This document shows positions 18,256 to 27,350 of a stretch of DNA of 64,000 nt, in pieces. The notes beneath the pieces are model-generated. The model had not been told where the DNA came from. It did no database searches and worked only from the letters and a program-made list of their open reading frames with translations. The stretch covers positions 13,715 through 77,714 of the forward strand of contig JAVBMJ010000041.1 of NCBI GenBank assembly GCA_031552535.1, read 5' to 3'. This stretch comes from JAVBMJ01 sp031552535 (GTDB lineage: Bacteria > Bacteroidota > Bacteroidia > Bacteroidales > Rikenellaceae). Positions within the stretch are counted from its first letter, which is position 1. Each line of letters begins with the position of its first letter. The translations under genes and the position numbers were made by a program.

Positions 18256-18489
18256 ATGCCGGAAAACATATTGACTAAAGCCGCTAAATTCTATATCGAT
18301 GGTTTCAGGTCGATGACATGGGGCAGGACGCTGTGGGTTATAGTGCTCATCAAACTGGCTATAATGTTCCTGGTGTTGAAACCGTTGTTTTTTCCACGCG
18401 TACTGAACCGCTTCGATTCCGGGGAGTCGCGCGCAAGACATGTGCTGGAACAACTAACAGACGATCATTATGATATTGGCAACGAGTGA
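18256..18489 (+). CDS. DUF4492 small membrane protein, cydA-linked
   Basis: 77 residues with one membrane segment (about residues 28-46, VIVLIKLAIMFLVLKPLFF). Small proteins of this DUF4492 type are regularly encoded just before cydA in Bacteroidota. Its 3' end overlaps the cydA reading frame by 20 bases. A role as an accessory subunit or assembly factor of cytochrome bd, similar in idea to CydX, is inferred from position only. Confidence 0.78.
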   Translation: MPENILTKAAKFYIDGFRSMTWGRTLWVIVLIKLAIMFLVLKPLFFPRVLNRFDSGESRARHVLEQLTDDHYDIGNE

Positions 18490-20056
18490 AATAATGCAGA
18501 CCGTCGATTGGTCGCGTGCGCAGTTTGCCATGACGGCCATGTTCCACTGGGTGTTCGTACCGCTGACACTCGGACTTGGATTCATATGCGCATTCATGGA
18601 GACCCGCTATTATCGGTCGGGCGACGGGTTCTGGAAACGCACGGCCCGTTTCTGGATGAAACTTTTCGGGATAAATTTCGCGTGCGGGGTCGCCACGGGG
18701 CTGATCCTTGAGTTCGAGTTCGGCACCAACTGGTCGAACTACTCCCATTTCGTAGGGGATATATTCGGCGCACCGCTGGCCATCGAGGGCATCGTGGCAT
18801 TTTTCCTGGAGAGCACTTTCCTGGCAGTGATGTTCTTCGGCTGGAACAGGGTGTCGAAACGCTTCCACCTTACAGCCACATGGCTGACCGCGGTGGGGGC
18901 GACCCTTTCGGCGTTGTGGATACTGGTCGCCAACGCCTGGATGCAATATCCGGTCGGGACGACGTTCAATATCGAGCGGGTGCGTACCGAAATGTCGGAT
19001 TTTTGGGAAATAGTCCTCTCACCTGTGGCGGTGACCAAATTTTTTCACACCACCCTCTCGGGATATGTGCTGGCATCGGTATTTGTGATGGGGGTCAGCG
19101 CATGGTTCCTGATCAGGGGCCGGGAGCGGCGCATGGCTTTGGCAAGCATTAAGATCGCGGGATGGTTCGGCCTGGTATGTTCGGTACTGCTGGCCGTGAC
19201 GGGCGATATGGCTGGGGCCGAGGTCGCCCGCCACCAGCCGATGAAACTCGCCGCTATGGAGGCGCACTACGACGGGGCCAAGGCTTCACCGCTGATATTG
19301 ATAGGGGCTTTCAGGCAGAACGGTCCCACGGCCGAAGAGTCGTTCCGGTTCAAAGTAGAGATACCTTACATGTTGTCCATAATGAGTTTCCGTGATCGCT
19401 ACGCCTTTGTGCCTGGGATCAACGACCTTCTTTACGGCAACAAGAAAGAGGGAGTGCGGTCGGTAAAGGAAAAAATGGAACGGGGCCGTATCGCCCGCGG
19501 GGTCATGGCCCAATACGCTGCGGCCCGGGAGGCGGGAGACCAGCATAGTGTCGACTCTTTGGCGCGTTGGTTCGATCCTTCGGACCAGGGAGGCAAGGCG
19601 TTCCTGTCGGGGTACTTCCGTTATCTGGGTTATAGCTACTTCTCGTCGCCGGAGGAGACCGTGCCCAATGTGCCGTTGTTGTTTTACAGTTTCAGGGTGA
19701 TGGTAGGCGCCGGATGCTACTTTATACTGATGTTCGCCGTAGCTCTATGGATGCTCTACCGCCGTAAAGTGGCAGACCGGCGCTGGATGTTGCGGGCGAT
19801 GCTCTGGTCGGTACCGCTTGCTTATGTTGCCGGATGGGCGGGATGGATCGTCACGGAGGTGGGGCGCCAACCGTGGACGATCTACGAGATGTTGCCTACG
19901 GTGGCTTCGGTATCGCACTTGGATCCGGGGGCTGTTAAGACGACGTTTTTTATTTTCCTGACGCTTTTCACCGTACTGCTCGCCGTAGAGTTACGGATCA
20001 TGTTCCGCCAGATAGCCAAAGGACCCGACGATCCGGAAACGGAAACAGATAAGTAA
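18470..20056 (+). CDS. cydA: Cytochrome bd quinol oxidase subunit I
   Basis: 528 residues. The N-terminus has DWSRAQFAMTAMFHW with the haem-ligand type His26, and GRQPWTIYEML at about 465-475, the GRQPW motif of CydA. About nine membrane segments and the periplasmic Q-loop region (about 255-390) are visible. The enzyme oxidises menaquinol and reduces O2 to water with high affinity, useful for an anaerobe meeting trace oxygen. An alternative start at 18494 (MQTVDW) would remove the overlap with the DUF4492 gene; related proteins have about ten residues before the DWSRAQ motif, which favours 18470. Confidence 0.96.
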   Translation: MILATSEIMQTVDWSRAQFAMTAMFHWVFVPLTLGLGFICAFMETRYYRSGDGFWKRTARFWMKLFGINFACGVATGLILEFEFGTNWSNYSHFVGDIFGAPLAIEGIVAFFLESTFLAVMFFGWNRVSKRFHLTATWLTAVGATLSALWILVANAWMQYPVGTTFNIERVRTEMSDFWEIVLSPVAVTKFFHTTLSGYVLASVFVMGVSAWFLIRGRERRMALASIKIAGWFGLVCSVLLAVTGDMAGAEVARHQPMKLAAMEAHYDGAKASPLILIGAFRQNGPTAEESFRFKVEIPYMLSIMSFRDRYAFVPGINDLLYGNKKEGVRSVKEKMERGRIARGVMAQYAAAREAGDQHSVDSLARWFDPSDQGGKAFLSGYFRYLGYSYFSSPEETVPNVPLLFYSFRVMVGAGCYFILMFAVALWMLYRRKVADRRWMLRAMLWSVPLAYVAGWAGWIVTEVGRQPWTIYEMLPTVASVSHLDPGAVKTTFFIFLTLFTVLLAVELRIMFRQIAKGPDDPETETDK

Positions 20057-20101
20057 TCTCAAACATCAATCACTTAAAATAACAGATTAACCGGTAGGAA
20101 A

Positions 20102-21241
20102 ATGGAACTTGGTTATGATTTTCTGCAACATTACTGGGGCGTGACAGTTTCGCTGTTGGGCGGCATTCTTGTTTTCCTGCTGTTTGTCCAGGGGGGCCAG
20201 GGCCTTCTCTACGGCCTGGGGCGTAATGCCAGGCAGCGCGACCTGATCATCGCTTCGCTGCATACGAAATGGGCGCTGACATTTACAACCCTCGTAATGT
20301 TTGGCGGAGCCGTATTCGCGTCGTTCCCACTATATTATAGCACCAGTTTCGGAGGTGCGTTCTATCTGTGGATGTCCATCCTGCTGTTGTTTGTGGTGCA
20401 GGCCGTTGCCTTCGAGTTCCGGGGGATGTCAGGCAACGTGTTTGGCGACAGGTTCTACGAATGGATATTGGCGGCAGGCGGTATCGGGGGGACATTCCTT
20501 CTGGGAGTGGCTGTCGGAATGTATTTCACGGGAGGTAATTTCGATATCGACATGGCCCGTATGTCGGCTTCGGGAGGCGACGTGGCGATTTCGCGCTGGA
20601 CCTCGCCGTGGCGCGGACTCGAAATGGTATTCAATCCGACCAATAGCGTGCTTGGAATCATGCTTGTGCTGTTATCTCGGGTGCTGGCTCTAGAGTATTT
20701 CATCAACGACATAAATGACAGCGAAATGGGGGAACATGCGAGGAAGATGTTGCGCTGGCACGGAGTGCTGTTCGTGGTGTTTTTTGTGGTTTTCATGATC
20801 CGCGTGCTCACTTCTGTCGGCGTGAGTACCGAAGGAGGAGTGATACATATCGAGCAGTACAAATTTTTACACAATATGGTCCAGATGCCCGTGGTGGCGC
20901 TGCTGTTCATGACGGGCGCGGCATCGGTAGTGACGGGAATATTGCTCGATCTGCTGACTCACTACCGCAATGGAATATGGTTTGGCGGAGCCGGTACGAT
21001 AGCAGTGGTTACGGCGCTTCTTATCGTTGTCGGGTTCAACAACACGGCTTATTTTCGTTCGCTGGTGGACATTGGCGATTCGATTACGATGGAGAACAGT
21101 TCGTCGAGCCGCTTTACGCTCCAGGTCATGTTCTACGTATCGCTGCTAATACCTGTTGTAGTGGCCTATGTATGGTACGTATGGCGTGCGATGAACCGTG
21201 GCAAAACCTCGGAGAGGACGGTCAGGGAAGAGGGGTATTGA
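20102..21241 (+). CDS. cydB: Cytochrome bd quinol oxidase subunit II
   Basis: 379 residues with about eight membrane segments, starting 45 bases after cydA. The N-terminal MELGYDFLQHYWGVTVSLLGG and a length near 380 residues fit the CydB subunit of Bacteroidota. It pairs with CydA in the inner membrane. No separate cydX or cydDC genes are present nearby. Confidence 0.94.
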   Translation: MELGYDFLQHYWGVTVSLLGGILVFLLFVQGGQGLLYGLGRNARQRDLIIASLHTKWALTFTTLVMFGGAVFASFPLYYSTSFGGAFYLWMSILLLFVVQAVAFEFRGMSGNVFGDRFYEWILAAGGIGGTFLLGVAVGMYFTGGNFDIDMARMSASGGDVAISRWTSPWRGLEMVFNPTNSVLGIMLVLLSRVLALEYFINDINDSEMGEHARKMLRWHGVLFVVFFVVFMIRVLTSVGVSTEGGVIHIEQYKFLHNMVQMPVVALLFMTGAASVVTGILLDLLTHYRNGIWFGGAGTIAVVTALLIVVGFNNTAYFRSLVDIGDSITMENSSSSRFTLQVMFYVSLLIPVVVAYVWYVWRAMNRGKTSERTVREEGY

Positions 21242-21297
21242 AACCTGATAAAAGTCGCCGGCGAGTTACCGGGAGACAGTTTCTTAAAAAAATCTTA

Positions 21298-21458
21298 GAA
21301 GCTGTTTGGATTTGTTAACGAGATTATTTTATATCGTTTTGCCGATGATTTCTCGCGGTGGGATGAGGCGAATAGCGGCCCCTATTTAACGAATCACACC
21401 GCGGGAAAGCGCGGAAAAGAGAATAAAAGAACGAAATTAATAAATTCAAAACAGCTTC
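21298..21458. mobile_element. 161-bp miniature inverted-repeat element upstream of the SMR gene
   Basis: Ends are GAAGCTGTTTGGATTTGTT on the left and AATAAATTCAAAACAGCTTC on the right, inverted copies of each other with a few mismatches. Flanks are TTA on the left and TAA on the right, fitting a TNA target. Inside is a 10-bp GC-rich inverted repeat (TCTCGCGGTG at about 21350, CACCGCGGGA at about 21408). It carries no ORF of substance. Its right end lies 4 bases before the start codon of the next gene, so that gene's leader is element DNA. Confidence 0.75.
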
Positions 21459-21462
21459 TAAC

Positions 21463-21780
21463 ATGAGTTGGTTGCTTCTGTTCCTGGCGGGGATCTTTGA
21501 GATAGGCTGGCCACTGGGGTTTAAACTGGCTTCCGGCAAGCGGCCCGTATTATTATACCTGGCACTCGCCATCGTATCTATGGGCCTGAGCGGGTGGCTG
21601 TTGTATCTGGCCCAGCGCTCGATTCCCATAGGTACGGCTTATGCCGTCTGGACGGGTATAGGTGCGGTGGGGACACTGGTTATCGGGATAGTATTTTTCG
21701 GGGACTCTGCAAGCCTGTGGAGGCTGGCGTCGGCGTTTCTGATCATAGTTGGTATCGTGGGGCTCAAACTCGCCGCCTGA
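21463..21780 (+). CDS. sugE: SMR-family exporter, Gdx/SugE type (guanidinium exporter)
   Basis: 105 residues, four membrane helices, the standard SMR size. The essential Glu of helix 1 is present in AGIFEIGW (Glu13), and helix 3 has AVWTGIGAVGT, the form typical of Gdx/SugE rather than EmrE. Family knowledge: SugE-type dimers exchange guanidinium for protons. A miniature element abuts the start codon. I could not recognise a guanidine riboswitch upstream. Confidence 0.88.
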   Translation: MSWLLLFLAGIFEIGWPLGFKLASGKRPVLLYLALAIVSMGLSGWLLYLAQRSIPIGTAYAVWTGIGAVGTLVIGIVFFGDSASLWRLASAFLIIVGIVGLKLAA

Positions 21781-21828
21781 GGCCGGAGGCAAATAACGCA
21801 AAATTTGGCAATAGACAGATAATATTGC

Positions 21829-21836
21829 TAATTTTG
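21829..21836 (+). promoter_or_regulatory. Promoter of gpsA-pgi
   Basis: TAATTTTG matches TAnnTTTG, with a TTG at 21805-21807, 21 bases upstream, in the -33 position. The gpsA start lies 20 bases after the box. Confidence 0.7.
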
Positions 21837-21856
21837 TGTTCTAAACAATTTTTCGA

Positions 21857-22864
21857 ATGGGATATACGATAGGGAAAGACGCACGGTGTGCGGTGATAGG
21901 CCATGGCAGTTGGGCCACGGCGCTGGTAAAGATATTGCTGGAAAACAAGCCGCAGGTGGCGTGGTATGTACGCAATCTCGAAGCTCTTTCGCATATAGCC
22001 ACCCACGGTACCAATCCGAAGTACCTGAGGGATGTGCACTTCGATGTGTCGAAACTGTCGCTTACCGACGATATAAACGAGGCCGTAAGGGATGCCGATG
22101 TGGTCGTGCTCGCCGTGCCATCGGCGTTTTTGAAATCGGCGCTGTCGTCATTGACGTTGCCTTTGGAGGATAAATATGTGGTTTCTGCGATCAAAGGTAT
22201 CGTTCCGGACGACTATGTGACGGTGGCGGAATATATCAACGCCCGCTATGGGGTCCCGATGACGCAGGTAGGCATTGTCGCAGGGCCGTGCCACGCCGAG
22301 GAGGTGGCTCTGGAGCGGTTGTCGTATCTGACAATGGTCGGGGGAAGTGCAGAGAATGCCGCGACGCTCGGCGACATGTTCCGCACGGATTATATCAAAG
22401 TATCGTGCTCGACCGACGTGCTGGGCACGGAATATGCATCGGTATTGAAGAATATCTATGCCATAGCCGTGGGAATAGCTACCGGGTTGGGCTATGGCGA
22501 CAACTTCATGGCGGTGCTCATCTCCAATTCGGCGATGGAGATGGACCGTTTCCTGGGGCAGGCCTTTCCCGGGGAGCGCAACACCGATGCGTCGGCATAC
22601 CTGGGAGATTTGCTCGTCACGTCGTACTCGCAGTTCAGCCGCAACCGCACATTCGGGGTCATGGTGGGTAAGGGGTACAGCGTAAAGTCTATACAGGCCG
22701 AGATGAACATGGTGGCCGAAGGATATTACGCCAGCGAGTGTATACGCGGTGTTAAAACGATACATGATATCGACATGCCTATTGCCGAGGCTGTACACCG
22801 CATACTTTATGACGGGGCGCCGGCAGCCGAAATTATCAGGGAATTGACTTATAAATTGATATGA
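21857..22864 (+). CDS. gpsA: NAD(P)H-dependent glycerol-3-phosphate dehydrogenase
   Basis: 335 residues. The Rossmann motif GHGSWATA near residue 14, AIKGIV, GPCHAEEVA and LKNIYAIAVGIATGLGYGDN with the catalytic Lys are all present. It reduces dihydroxyacetone phosphate to sn-glycerol-3-phosphate for phospholipid synthesis in the cytoplasm. The pgi gene starts 1 base after its stop codon, so the two are one operon. Confidence 0.95.
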   Translation: MGYTIGKDARCAVIGHGSWATALVKILLENKPQVAWYVRNLEALSHIATHGTNPKYLRDVHFDVSKLSLTDDINEAVRDADVVVLAVPSAFLKSALSSLTLPLEDKYVVSAIKGIVPDDYVTVAEYINARYGVPMTQVGIVAGPCHAEEVALERLSYLTMVGGSAENAATLGDMFRTDYIKVSCSTDVLGTEYASVLKNIYAIAVGIATGLGYGDNFMAVLISNSAMEMDRFLGQAFPGERNTDASAYLGDLLVTSYSQFSRNRTFGVMVGKGYSVKSIQAEMNMVAEGYYASECIRGVKTIHDIDMPIAEAVHRILYDGAPAAEIIRELTYKLI

Positions 22865-22865
22865 C

Positions 22866-24200
22866 ATGCTGAAATTTGAAACCAAAATGGCGGAGCGGTT
22901 CGTTTCGCGTGCCGAAATGGAAGCTCTTTATGCGTCGGCCGACAACGCCAATGCGCTGTTACACAACGGACAGGGAGCAGGCAACGACTTTCTGGGATGG
23001 GTAGGCCTGCCCGGGTCGATCACCACAGAGGAACTCCGCCGGATAGGTAATGTCGCCGGCGGGTTGCGGTCGAAGGCCGAAGTAATTATCGTGATCGGAA
23101 TCGGCGGATCGTACCTCGGGGCTAAAGCGGTGCTTGAAGCGATGGGCGACAGTTTCGCGTCCTTGCGTCGCGACGGGGGCCCGGTGGTGGTTTTTGCGGG
23201 GGAGAATCTCAGCGAGGACTACACATGGCAGCTGCTCAATGCCGTTGAAAGGCGTTCGGTTGCTGCGATAGTTATTTCGAAGTCGGGAACAACGACCGAA
23301 CCTGCGGTAGCTTTCAGATTGATCAAGAATATGTTGGAGCGCCGCTACGGGAAAGCCGAGGCCGCCACACGTATCGTAGCGGTCACAGATAAGGCGAGAG
23401 GGGCGCTCAAGCAAGTGGCGACGGAGGAGGGTTACGAAACGTTTGTTATCCCCGACGATGTGGGCGGACGGTTCTCTGTGCTTACCCCGGTGGGATTGCT
23501 GCCGTTGGCGGCGGCTGGTGTCGATATAGAGGCGCTGGTACGCGGAGCGCAGGATATGGAGCGTGCCACGTCAACGGGTGTGCCTGCGGCGGAAAACCCT
23601 GCCGCACGTTATGCCATAGTACGCAATATTCTGTACGGCAACGGATTCAAAATAGAAATACTCGCCAGTTACGAGCCCCGTCTGCAATACGTCGCCGAGT
23701 GGTGGAAACAGCTTTACGGCGAAAGCGAAGGCAAAGAGGGGAAGGGGATATTTCCTGCCAGCGTTACATTGACAGCCGACCTTCACTCGATGGGCCAGTA
23801 TATTCAGGACGGTGAGCGTATGCTGTTTGAGACGGTGCTCAGCGTCGAAAATCCCGACCACGAGGTTCGTATCGAAGCCGATGCGGATAACCTCGACGGC
23901 TTGAATTTTCTTGCAGGCAAACGGCTCAGCGAAGTTAACCGCATGGCAGAATTGGGGACTATGCTTGCGCACGTCGACGGGGGAGTGCCTAACCTCGGCA
24001 TATCTATCGAACGTGTAGACGCTTACAACGTAGGAGCATTGCTGTACTTCTTCGAGAAGGCATGCGGCATAAGCGGCTACATGCTTGGGGTCAATCCCTT
24101 CGACCAACCGGGAGTGGAGGCGTATAAGAAAAATATGTTCGCCCTGCTGGGTAAGCCCGGGTACGAAAAAGAGGGCGAGACGTTGCGCGCAAAATTATAG
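22866..24200 (+). CDS. pgi: Glucose-6-phosphate isomerase
   Basis: 444 residues, the shorter type common in Firmicutes and Bacteroidota. Visible motifs are GIGGSYLGAKA, SKSGTTTEPAVAF, DVGGRFSVLTPVG and a C-terminal NPFDQPGVEAYKKNM with the catalytic Lys. It interconverts glucose-6-phosphate and fructose-6-phosphate in glycolysis. It is coupled to gpsA and is followed by a 52-bp palindromic element. Confidence 0.96.
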   Translation: MLKFETKMAERFVSRAEMEALYASADNANALLHNGQGAGNDFLGWVGLPGSITTEELRRIGNVAGGLRSKAEVIIVIGIGGSYLGAKAVLEAMGDSFASLRRDGGPVVVFAGENLSEDYTWQLLNAVERRSVAAIVISKSGTTTEPAVAFRLIKNMLERRYGKAEAATRIVAVTDKARGALKQVATEEGYETFVIPDDVGGRFSVLTPVGLLPLAAAGVDIEALVRGAQDMERATSTGVPAAENPAARYAIVRNILYGNGFKIEILASYEPRLQYVAEWWKQLYGESEGKEGKGIFPASVTLTADLHSMGQYIQDGERMLFETVLSVENPDHEVRIEADADNLDGLNFLAGKRLSEVNRMAELGTMLAHVDGGVPNLGISIERVDAYNVGALLYFFEKACGISGYMLGVNPFDQPGVEAYKKNMFALLGKPGYEKEGETLRAKL

Positions 24201-24241
24201 GTACGGGTCTGTTGCGGCAGGAGTGATGATGGTATCACTCA

Positions 24242-24293
24242 GAGTCTGTCTAAGAAACTGTTTAATTTTTCTACAGGAAAATTAGACGGACTC
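24242..24293. mobile_element. 52-bp palindromic miniature element with TCA duplication
   Basis: Left end GAGTCTGTCTAAG and right end AATTAGACGGACTC are inverted repeats, flanked on both sides by TCA (24239-24241 and 24294-24296). This is the clearest case of a 3-base TNA target duplication. As RNA it would form a hairpin downstream of pgi and might also end or protect that transcript. Confidence 0.75.
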
Positions 24294-24367
24294 TCAGCGT
24301 TACAACCCCAGGTATGGCGTTTTTATGGAACAACAGTCCTGACAGGGGATATGGACAATAGATATAA

Positions 24368-24862
24368 ATGAATGATAAGAAAATAAATATGACAGCTAAA
24401 TTGAAGTTGGCGCTTGTGGCGCACGACCATATGAAACGCGATCTGGCCGAGTGGGTGGATTGGAATTGGGAGATATTATTGAGGCATCACCTGGTGTGTA
24501 CGGGGACTACCGGCAAAATGGTGACGCAGACCCTTATGGAGCGTCATGGGTTGCAACATTCGTCGGCTTCGTTCGATATAACGCTATTGAAATCGGGGCC
24601 GCTGGGTGGCGACCAGCAGTTGGGGTCGATGATCGCCGAGGGCGGGATAAGCGCACTTATATTTTTCTGGGATCCGATGCAGGCACAACCTCACGACGTC
24701 GATGTGAAGGCTTTGCTGCGTCTTGCCACTCTTTATAATGTTCCTACGGCGATCAACCGCTCGACAGCCGATTTTCTGATTTCGTCACCGCTTTTTGTAG
24801 GGGACTATATTCCGGTGGTCAAGGATTATCGGGGGTACGTGGAACGGACGCTTGATGAGTGA
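24368..24862 (+). CDS. mgsA: Methylglyoxal synthase
   Basis: 164 residues; a second ATG at residue 8 would give the more usual N-terminus (MTAKLKLALVAHD). The active-site segments LVAHDHMK, TGTTG, SGPLGGDQQLG and FFWDPMQAQPHDVD are all present. It converts dihydroxyacetone phosphate to methylglyoxal and phosphate, a bypass that relieves phosphate limitation in glycolysis. It sits near gpsA and pgi, which use the same triose-phosphate pool. Confidence 0.95.
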   Translation: MNDKKINMTAKLKLALVAHDHMKRDLAEWVDWNWEILLRHHLVCTGTTGKMVTQTLMERHGLQHSSASFDITLLKSGPLGGDQQLGSMIAEGGISALIFFWDPMQAQPHDVDVKALLRLATLYNVPTAINRSTADFLISSPLFVGDYIPVVKDYRGYVERTLDE

Positions 24863-24969
24863 CCTGCAGCTACGACCTTGTGTGAAATCAGAGTATGCAC
24901 CATCAACCCGGCAAGTTAAACAGGACTAAGAAACTTGTCTAAATTTCCAAAGAAGGTAATGTGTCCAAA

Positions 24970-24999
24970 ATAGTTTGATGAAATACGCTTCATCAAACT
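24970..24999. repeat. Perfect 12-bp hairpin
   Basis: TAGTTTGATGAA and TTCATCAAACTA pair perfectly around ATACGC. It lies 7 bases before a separate miniature element and about 110 bases after mgsA. No T-run follows. It may be a relic of another palindromic insert. Confidence 0.55.
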
Positions 25000-25007
25000 A
25001 TACCACT

Positions 25008-25212
25008 AGTGTCCACTAAAAATTTTGCGCCGTAAAATAGTTGGTTGAAAAATAAGTCAATATGGCCTACACGACCGTGTAGGGCAGGTTGCCTCTCTAA
25101 ATAATCCAATTCGAATCATAAAAACAATTTCAAATCCGTTTACTCAAAAATGGCGTGCAATTCACTGTATATTAATATATTACCTGAGAATCCCCGAGTT
25201 TTTAGTGGACAC
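25008..25212. mobile_element. 205-bp miniature element with GTGTCCACTAAAAA ends
   Basis: Perfect 14-bp terminal inverted repeats (GTGTCCACTAAAAA and TTTTTAGTGGACAC) are flanked by TA on both sides (25006-25007 and 25213-25214). The inside is AT-rich and holds no ORF. TA duplication is typical of Tc1/mariner/IS630-type transposases. Apart from this element and the hairpin at 24970, the 490-base gap 24863-25353 shows only a solitary end of the GAAACTGTTT family near 24933. Confidence 0.75.
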
Positions 25213-25353
25213 TAATGTTTAGGCGTATAATATTAATAACGAAGGAGCGGTCCCGATAGCCCCCCGATCTACCGGTCAGGAAAGAAGCTTACATGATATG
25301 CGTAAAATTCTTCCTTGACGATCCAATGAATTACCAAATCCGGATTATAATAT

Positions 25354-26925
25354 ATGAAATATAGTTTAAAATATAATTCGTATGTTAAGCATATTACGAT
25401 TATTGCAGTCGTTGTTGCTGCCGTTTTCGCCTATACGTTCAACCCGAAACTCGATCTGGGCGGGGATAACTGCAATTATTATATGTATGCCACCTCGCTG
25501 GCCAGTGGTGAAGGCTACAGAGATCCTGGCACCCCCGGTCATCCCGCCGTCAACAGTTTCCCTCCGGGATACCCGTTACTGATGGCCCCTCTGAGGGCCG
25601 TCACGCCTGATATTATACCACAGAAAATACTTAACGGTGCGTTTTTGCTCGCCGCCACTATTGTATTGTATCTTTTTCTCAGGCGAACGCTACCCAATCC
25701 CGCATTGGCGCTTACGGCGGCGCTGGCGGCAGCGTTGAATTACCGCGTGTTGCAATTCGCTTCGATTATGATGAGCGAGACCTCGTTCCTGTTGTTTTCG
25801 GCGCTTACGCTCTACATGCTGTACCTGTTCGACAAACGGGACGACCAAATTAAATGGTGGCGTAATCCCTGGTTCTACCTGATGATCCTGTTTGCCGGTT
25901 ACGCCTATATGATCCGCACCCAGGGCGTCACCCTCGCCGTGGCGGTCATCGTTTGGCTGCTCACCACGCGCAAATGGTGGCAATCGGCAGGATTCCTGTG
26001 CGGATTTTTGCTTACCACACTTCCCTGGGCGATCCGAAACCACATGGCCGGATTGGGCGGCAGCCGTTACCTCGGTCAGATATTAGCCGTAAACACATGG
26101 CGGCCGGAAGAGGGACTGATTTCATTCCCGGAACTGGTGGAGCGAGGATTTACGACACTCAAAATGCTGGTGACAAAAGCAATCCCGAATACGGCAATTC
26201 CATATTTCCGGGTTGATTACAATGCGCCGGCGACTTTCGGGGAGTGGGTATGCGCACTGGTCCTGCTGGGGTTGATCGCGGCGGGTTTCTGGTATATGAG
26301 GCGCTATTTCTGGTTTTTTATCGCCTATTTGATCGTTACGTTGGGTATAATCTGTTTGTGGAGCGCCCCGAGCGAGAACAGGTATATCGTCACCCTCGTC
26401 CCGATGCTCGACATCGCGATTATAGTGAGTGTGTACTATTTGTTGCATACTTTCGCTTCGAGGATATTGAGTGTCAAAAATATTTTCCATCCATTATTAT
26501 TTCTTATACCTGTGGTTTTAGCAGGGGGCGGTGAATTGAAGCGTTTGCATGCCGAGGCCCGGGAGAAGACGACTCCCAATTACGTTAATTTCTACGCTAT
26601 CGCTTCTTATGCCCGCGAACACCTGCCAAAAGAGAGCGTTGTCTGTAGCCGCAAGCCCACACTGTTCTTCATGTATTCCCAGGGCTATGTGTGTAATTAT
26701 ACCTACACGCTGGATGATGCGCAGCTGATCGGGGACCTGATAAAATCCAAGGTGGATTATGTAGTACTGGAGCAATTGGAATACTCCTCCACGGCGCGCT
26801 ACCTCTACCCGGCAATAGCGAAAAACTTCGAATTGTTTCCTGTCGTATTCGCGTTAAAGAACCCGGACACCTACCTGTTGAAATTCGAACGTGACGCGGC
26901 TGTGGCGAAATTCGGCAAGCCATGA
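25354..26925 (+). CDS. GT-C membrane glycosyltransferase, ArnT/PMT (GT39-like)
   Basis: 523 residues with about 10-12 membrane segments in the first 380 residues and a C-terminal soluble part. The first periplasmic loop holds LDLGGDNCNYY, with acidic residues at the place of the catalytic Asp of GT-C enzymes, and GYRDPGTPGHPAVNSFPPGYP, typical of PMT_2/GT39 proteins. It transfers a sugar from a polyprenyl-phosphate donor outside the cytoplasm. Its stop overlaps the GtrA start (ATGA), which supports a shared pathway. Confidence 0.85.
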   Translation: MKYSLKYNSYVKHITIIAVVVAAVFAYTFNPKLDLGGDNCNYYMYATSLASGEGYRDPGTPGHPAVNSFPPGYPLLMAPLRAVTPDIIPQKILNGAFLLAATIVLYLFLRRTLPNPALALTAALAAALNYRVLQFASIMMSETSFLLFSALTLYMLYLFDKRDDQIKWWRNPWFYLMILFAGYAYMIRTQGVTLAVAVIVWLLTTRKWWQSAGFLCGFLLTTLPWAIRNHMAGLGGSRYLGQILAVNTWRPEEGLISFPELVERGFTTLKMLVTKAIPNTAIPYFRVDYNAPATFGEWVCALVLLGLIAAGFWYMRRYFWFFIAYLIVTLGIICLWSAPSENRYIVTLVPMLDIAIIVSVYYLLHTFASRILSVKNIFHPLLFLIPVVLAGGGELKRLHAEAREKTTPNYVNFYAIASYAREHLPKESVVCSRKPTLFFMYSQGYVCNYTYTLDDAQLIGDLIKSKVDYVVLEQLEYSSTARYLYPAIAKNFELFPVVFALKNPDTYLLKFERDAAVAKFGKP

Positions 26926-27350
26926 CCGATAAGTGGCTTTACAGGCAGACCGACAACGGCTGGATTCAGCTATTCCGCTATTTTTTCGTCGGCGGGGTGG
27001 CGTTCGCCGTGGATTTCGGGCTGCTCTGGCTTTTGACGGAATGGTGCGGCCTGCATTATATGCTTTCGGCGACATTATCCTTCATCGCGGGCCTTGCGGT
27101 GAACTACACGATAAGCGTCCTGTGGATTTTCGGGAAGCACACGCTGCGCAACCGTATCGCGGAATTTATCATTTACGGGATCATCGGGGTGGTCGGATTG
27201 GGACTGAATGCAGCGATCATCTGGCTGTTGACCGAATCGTTGAACGTACATTACTTATTTTCAAAAATCTTTTCTGCGGCCATAGTATTCGTATGGAATT
27301 TCACCGCACGCAGGTATTTACTTTTCAGAAATGGGAAAAACGACAGATAA
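26922..27350 (+). CDS. GtrA-family four-helix membrane protein
   Basis: 142 residues with four membrane helices and the GtrA pattern FRYFFVGGVAFAVDFGLLWLL at the start and VWNFTARRYLLF at the end. Members are thought to move polyprenyl-phosphate-linked sugars across the membrane. It is coupled by a 4-base overlap to the GT-C gene before it and by a 20-base overlap to the oxidoreductase after it. Confidence 0.88.
   Translation: MTDKWLYRQTDNGWIQLFRYFFVGGVAFAVDFGLLWLLTEWCGLHYMLSATLSFIAGLAVNYTISVLWIFGKHTLRNRIAEFIIYGIIGVVGLGLNAAIIWLLTESLNVHYLFSKIFSAAIVFVWNFTARRYLLFRNGKNDR

Noticed and set aside
21242..21462. Guanidine riboswitch ahead of the Gdx/SugE gene
   Set aside because: The leader is mostly a miniature element with terminal repeats; the conserved guanidine-I motifs were not found.
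24970..24999. Terminator of mgsA
   Set aside because: The 12-bp stem lacks a T-run and lies among insertion-element remains, so I list it as a repeat only.
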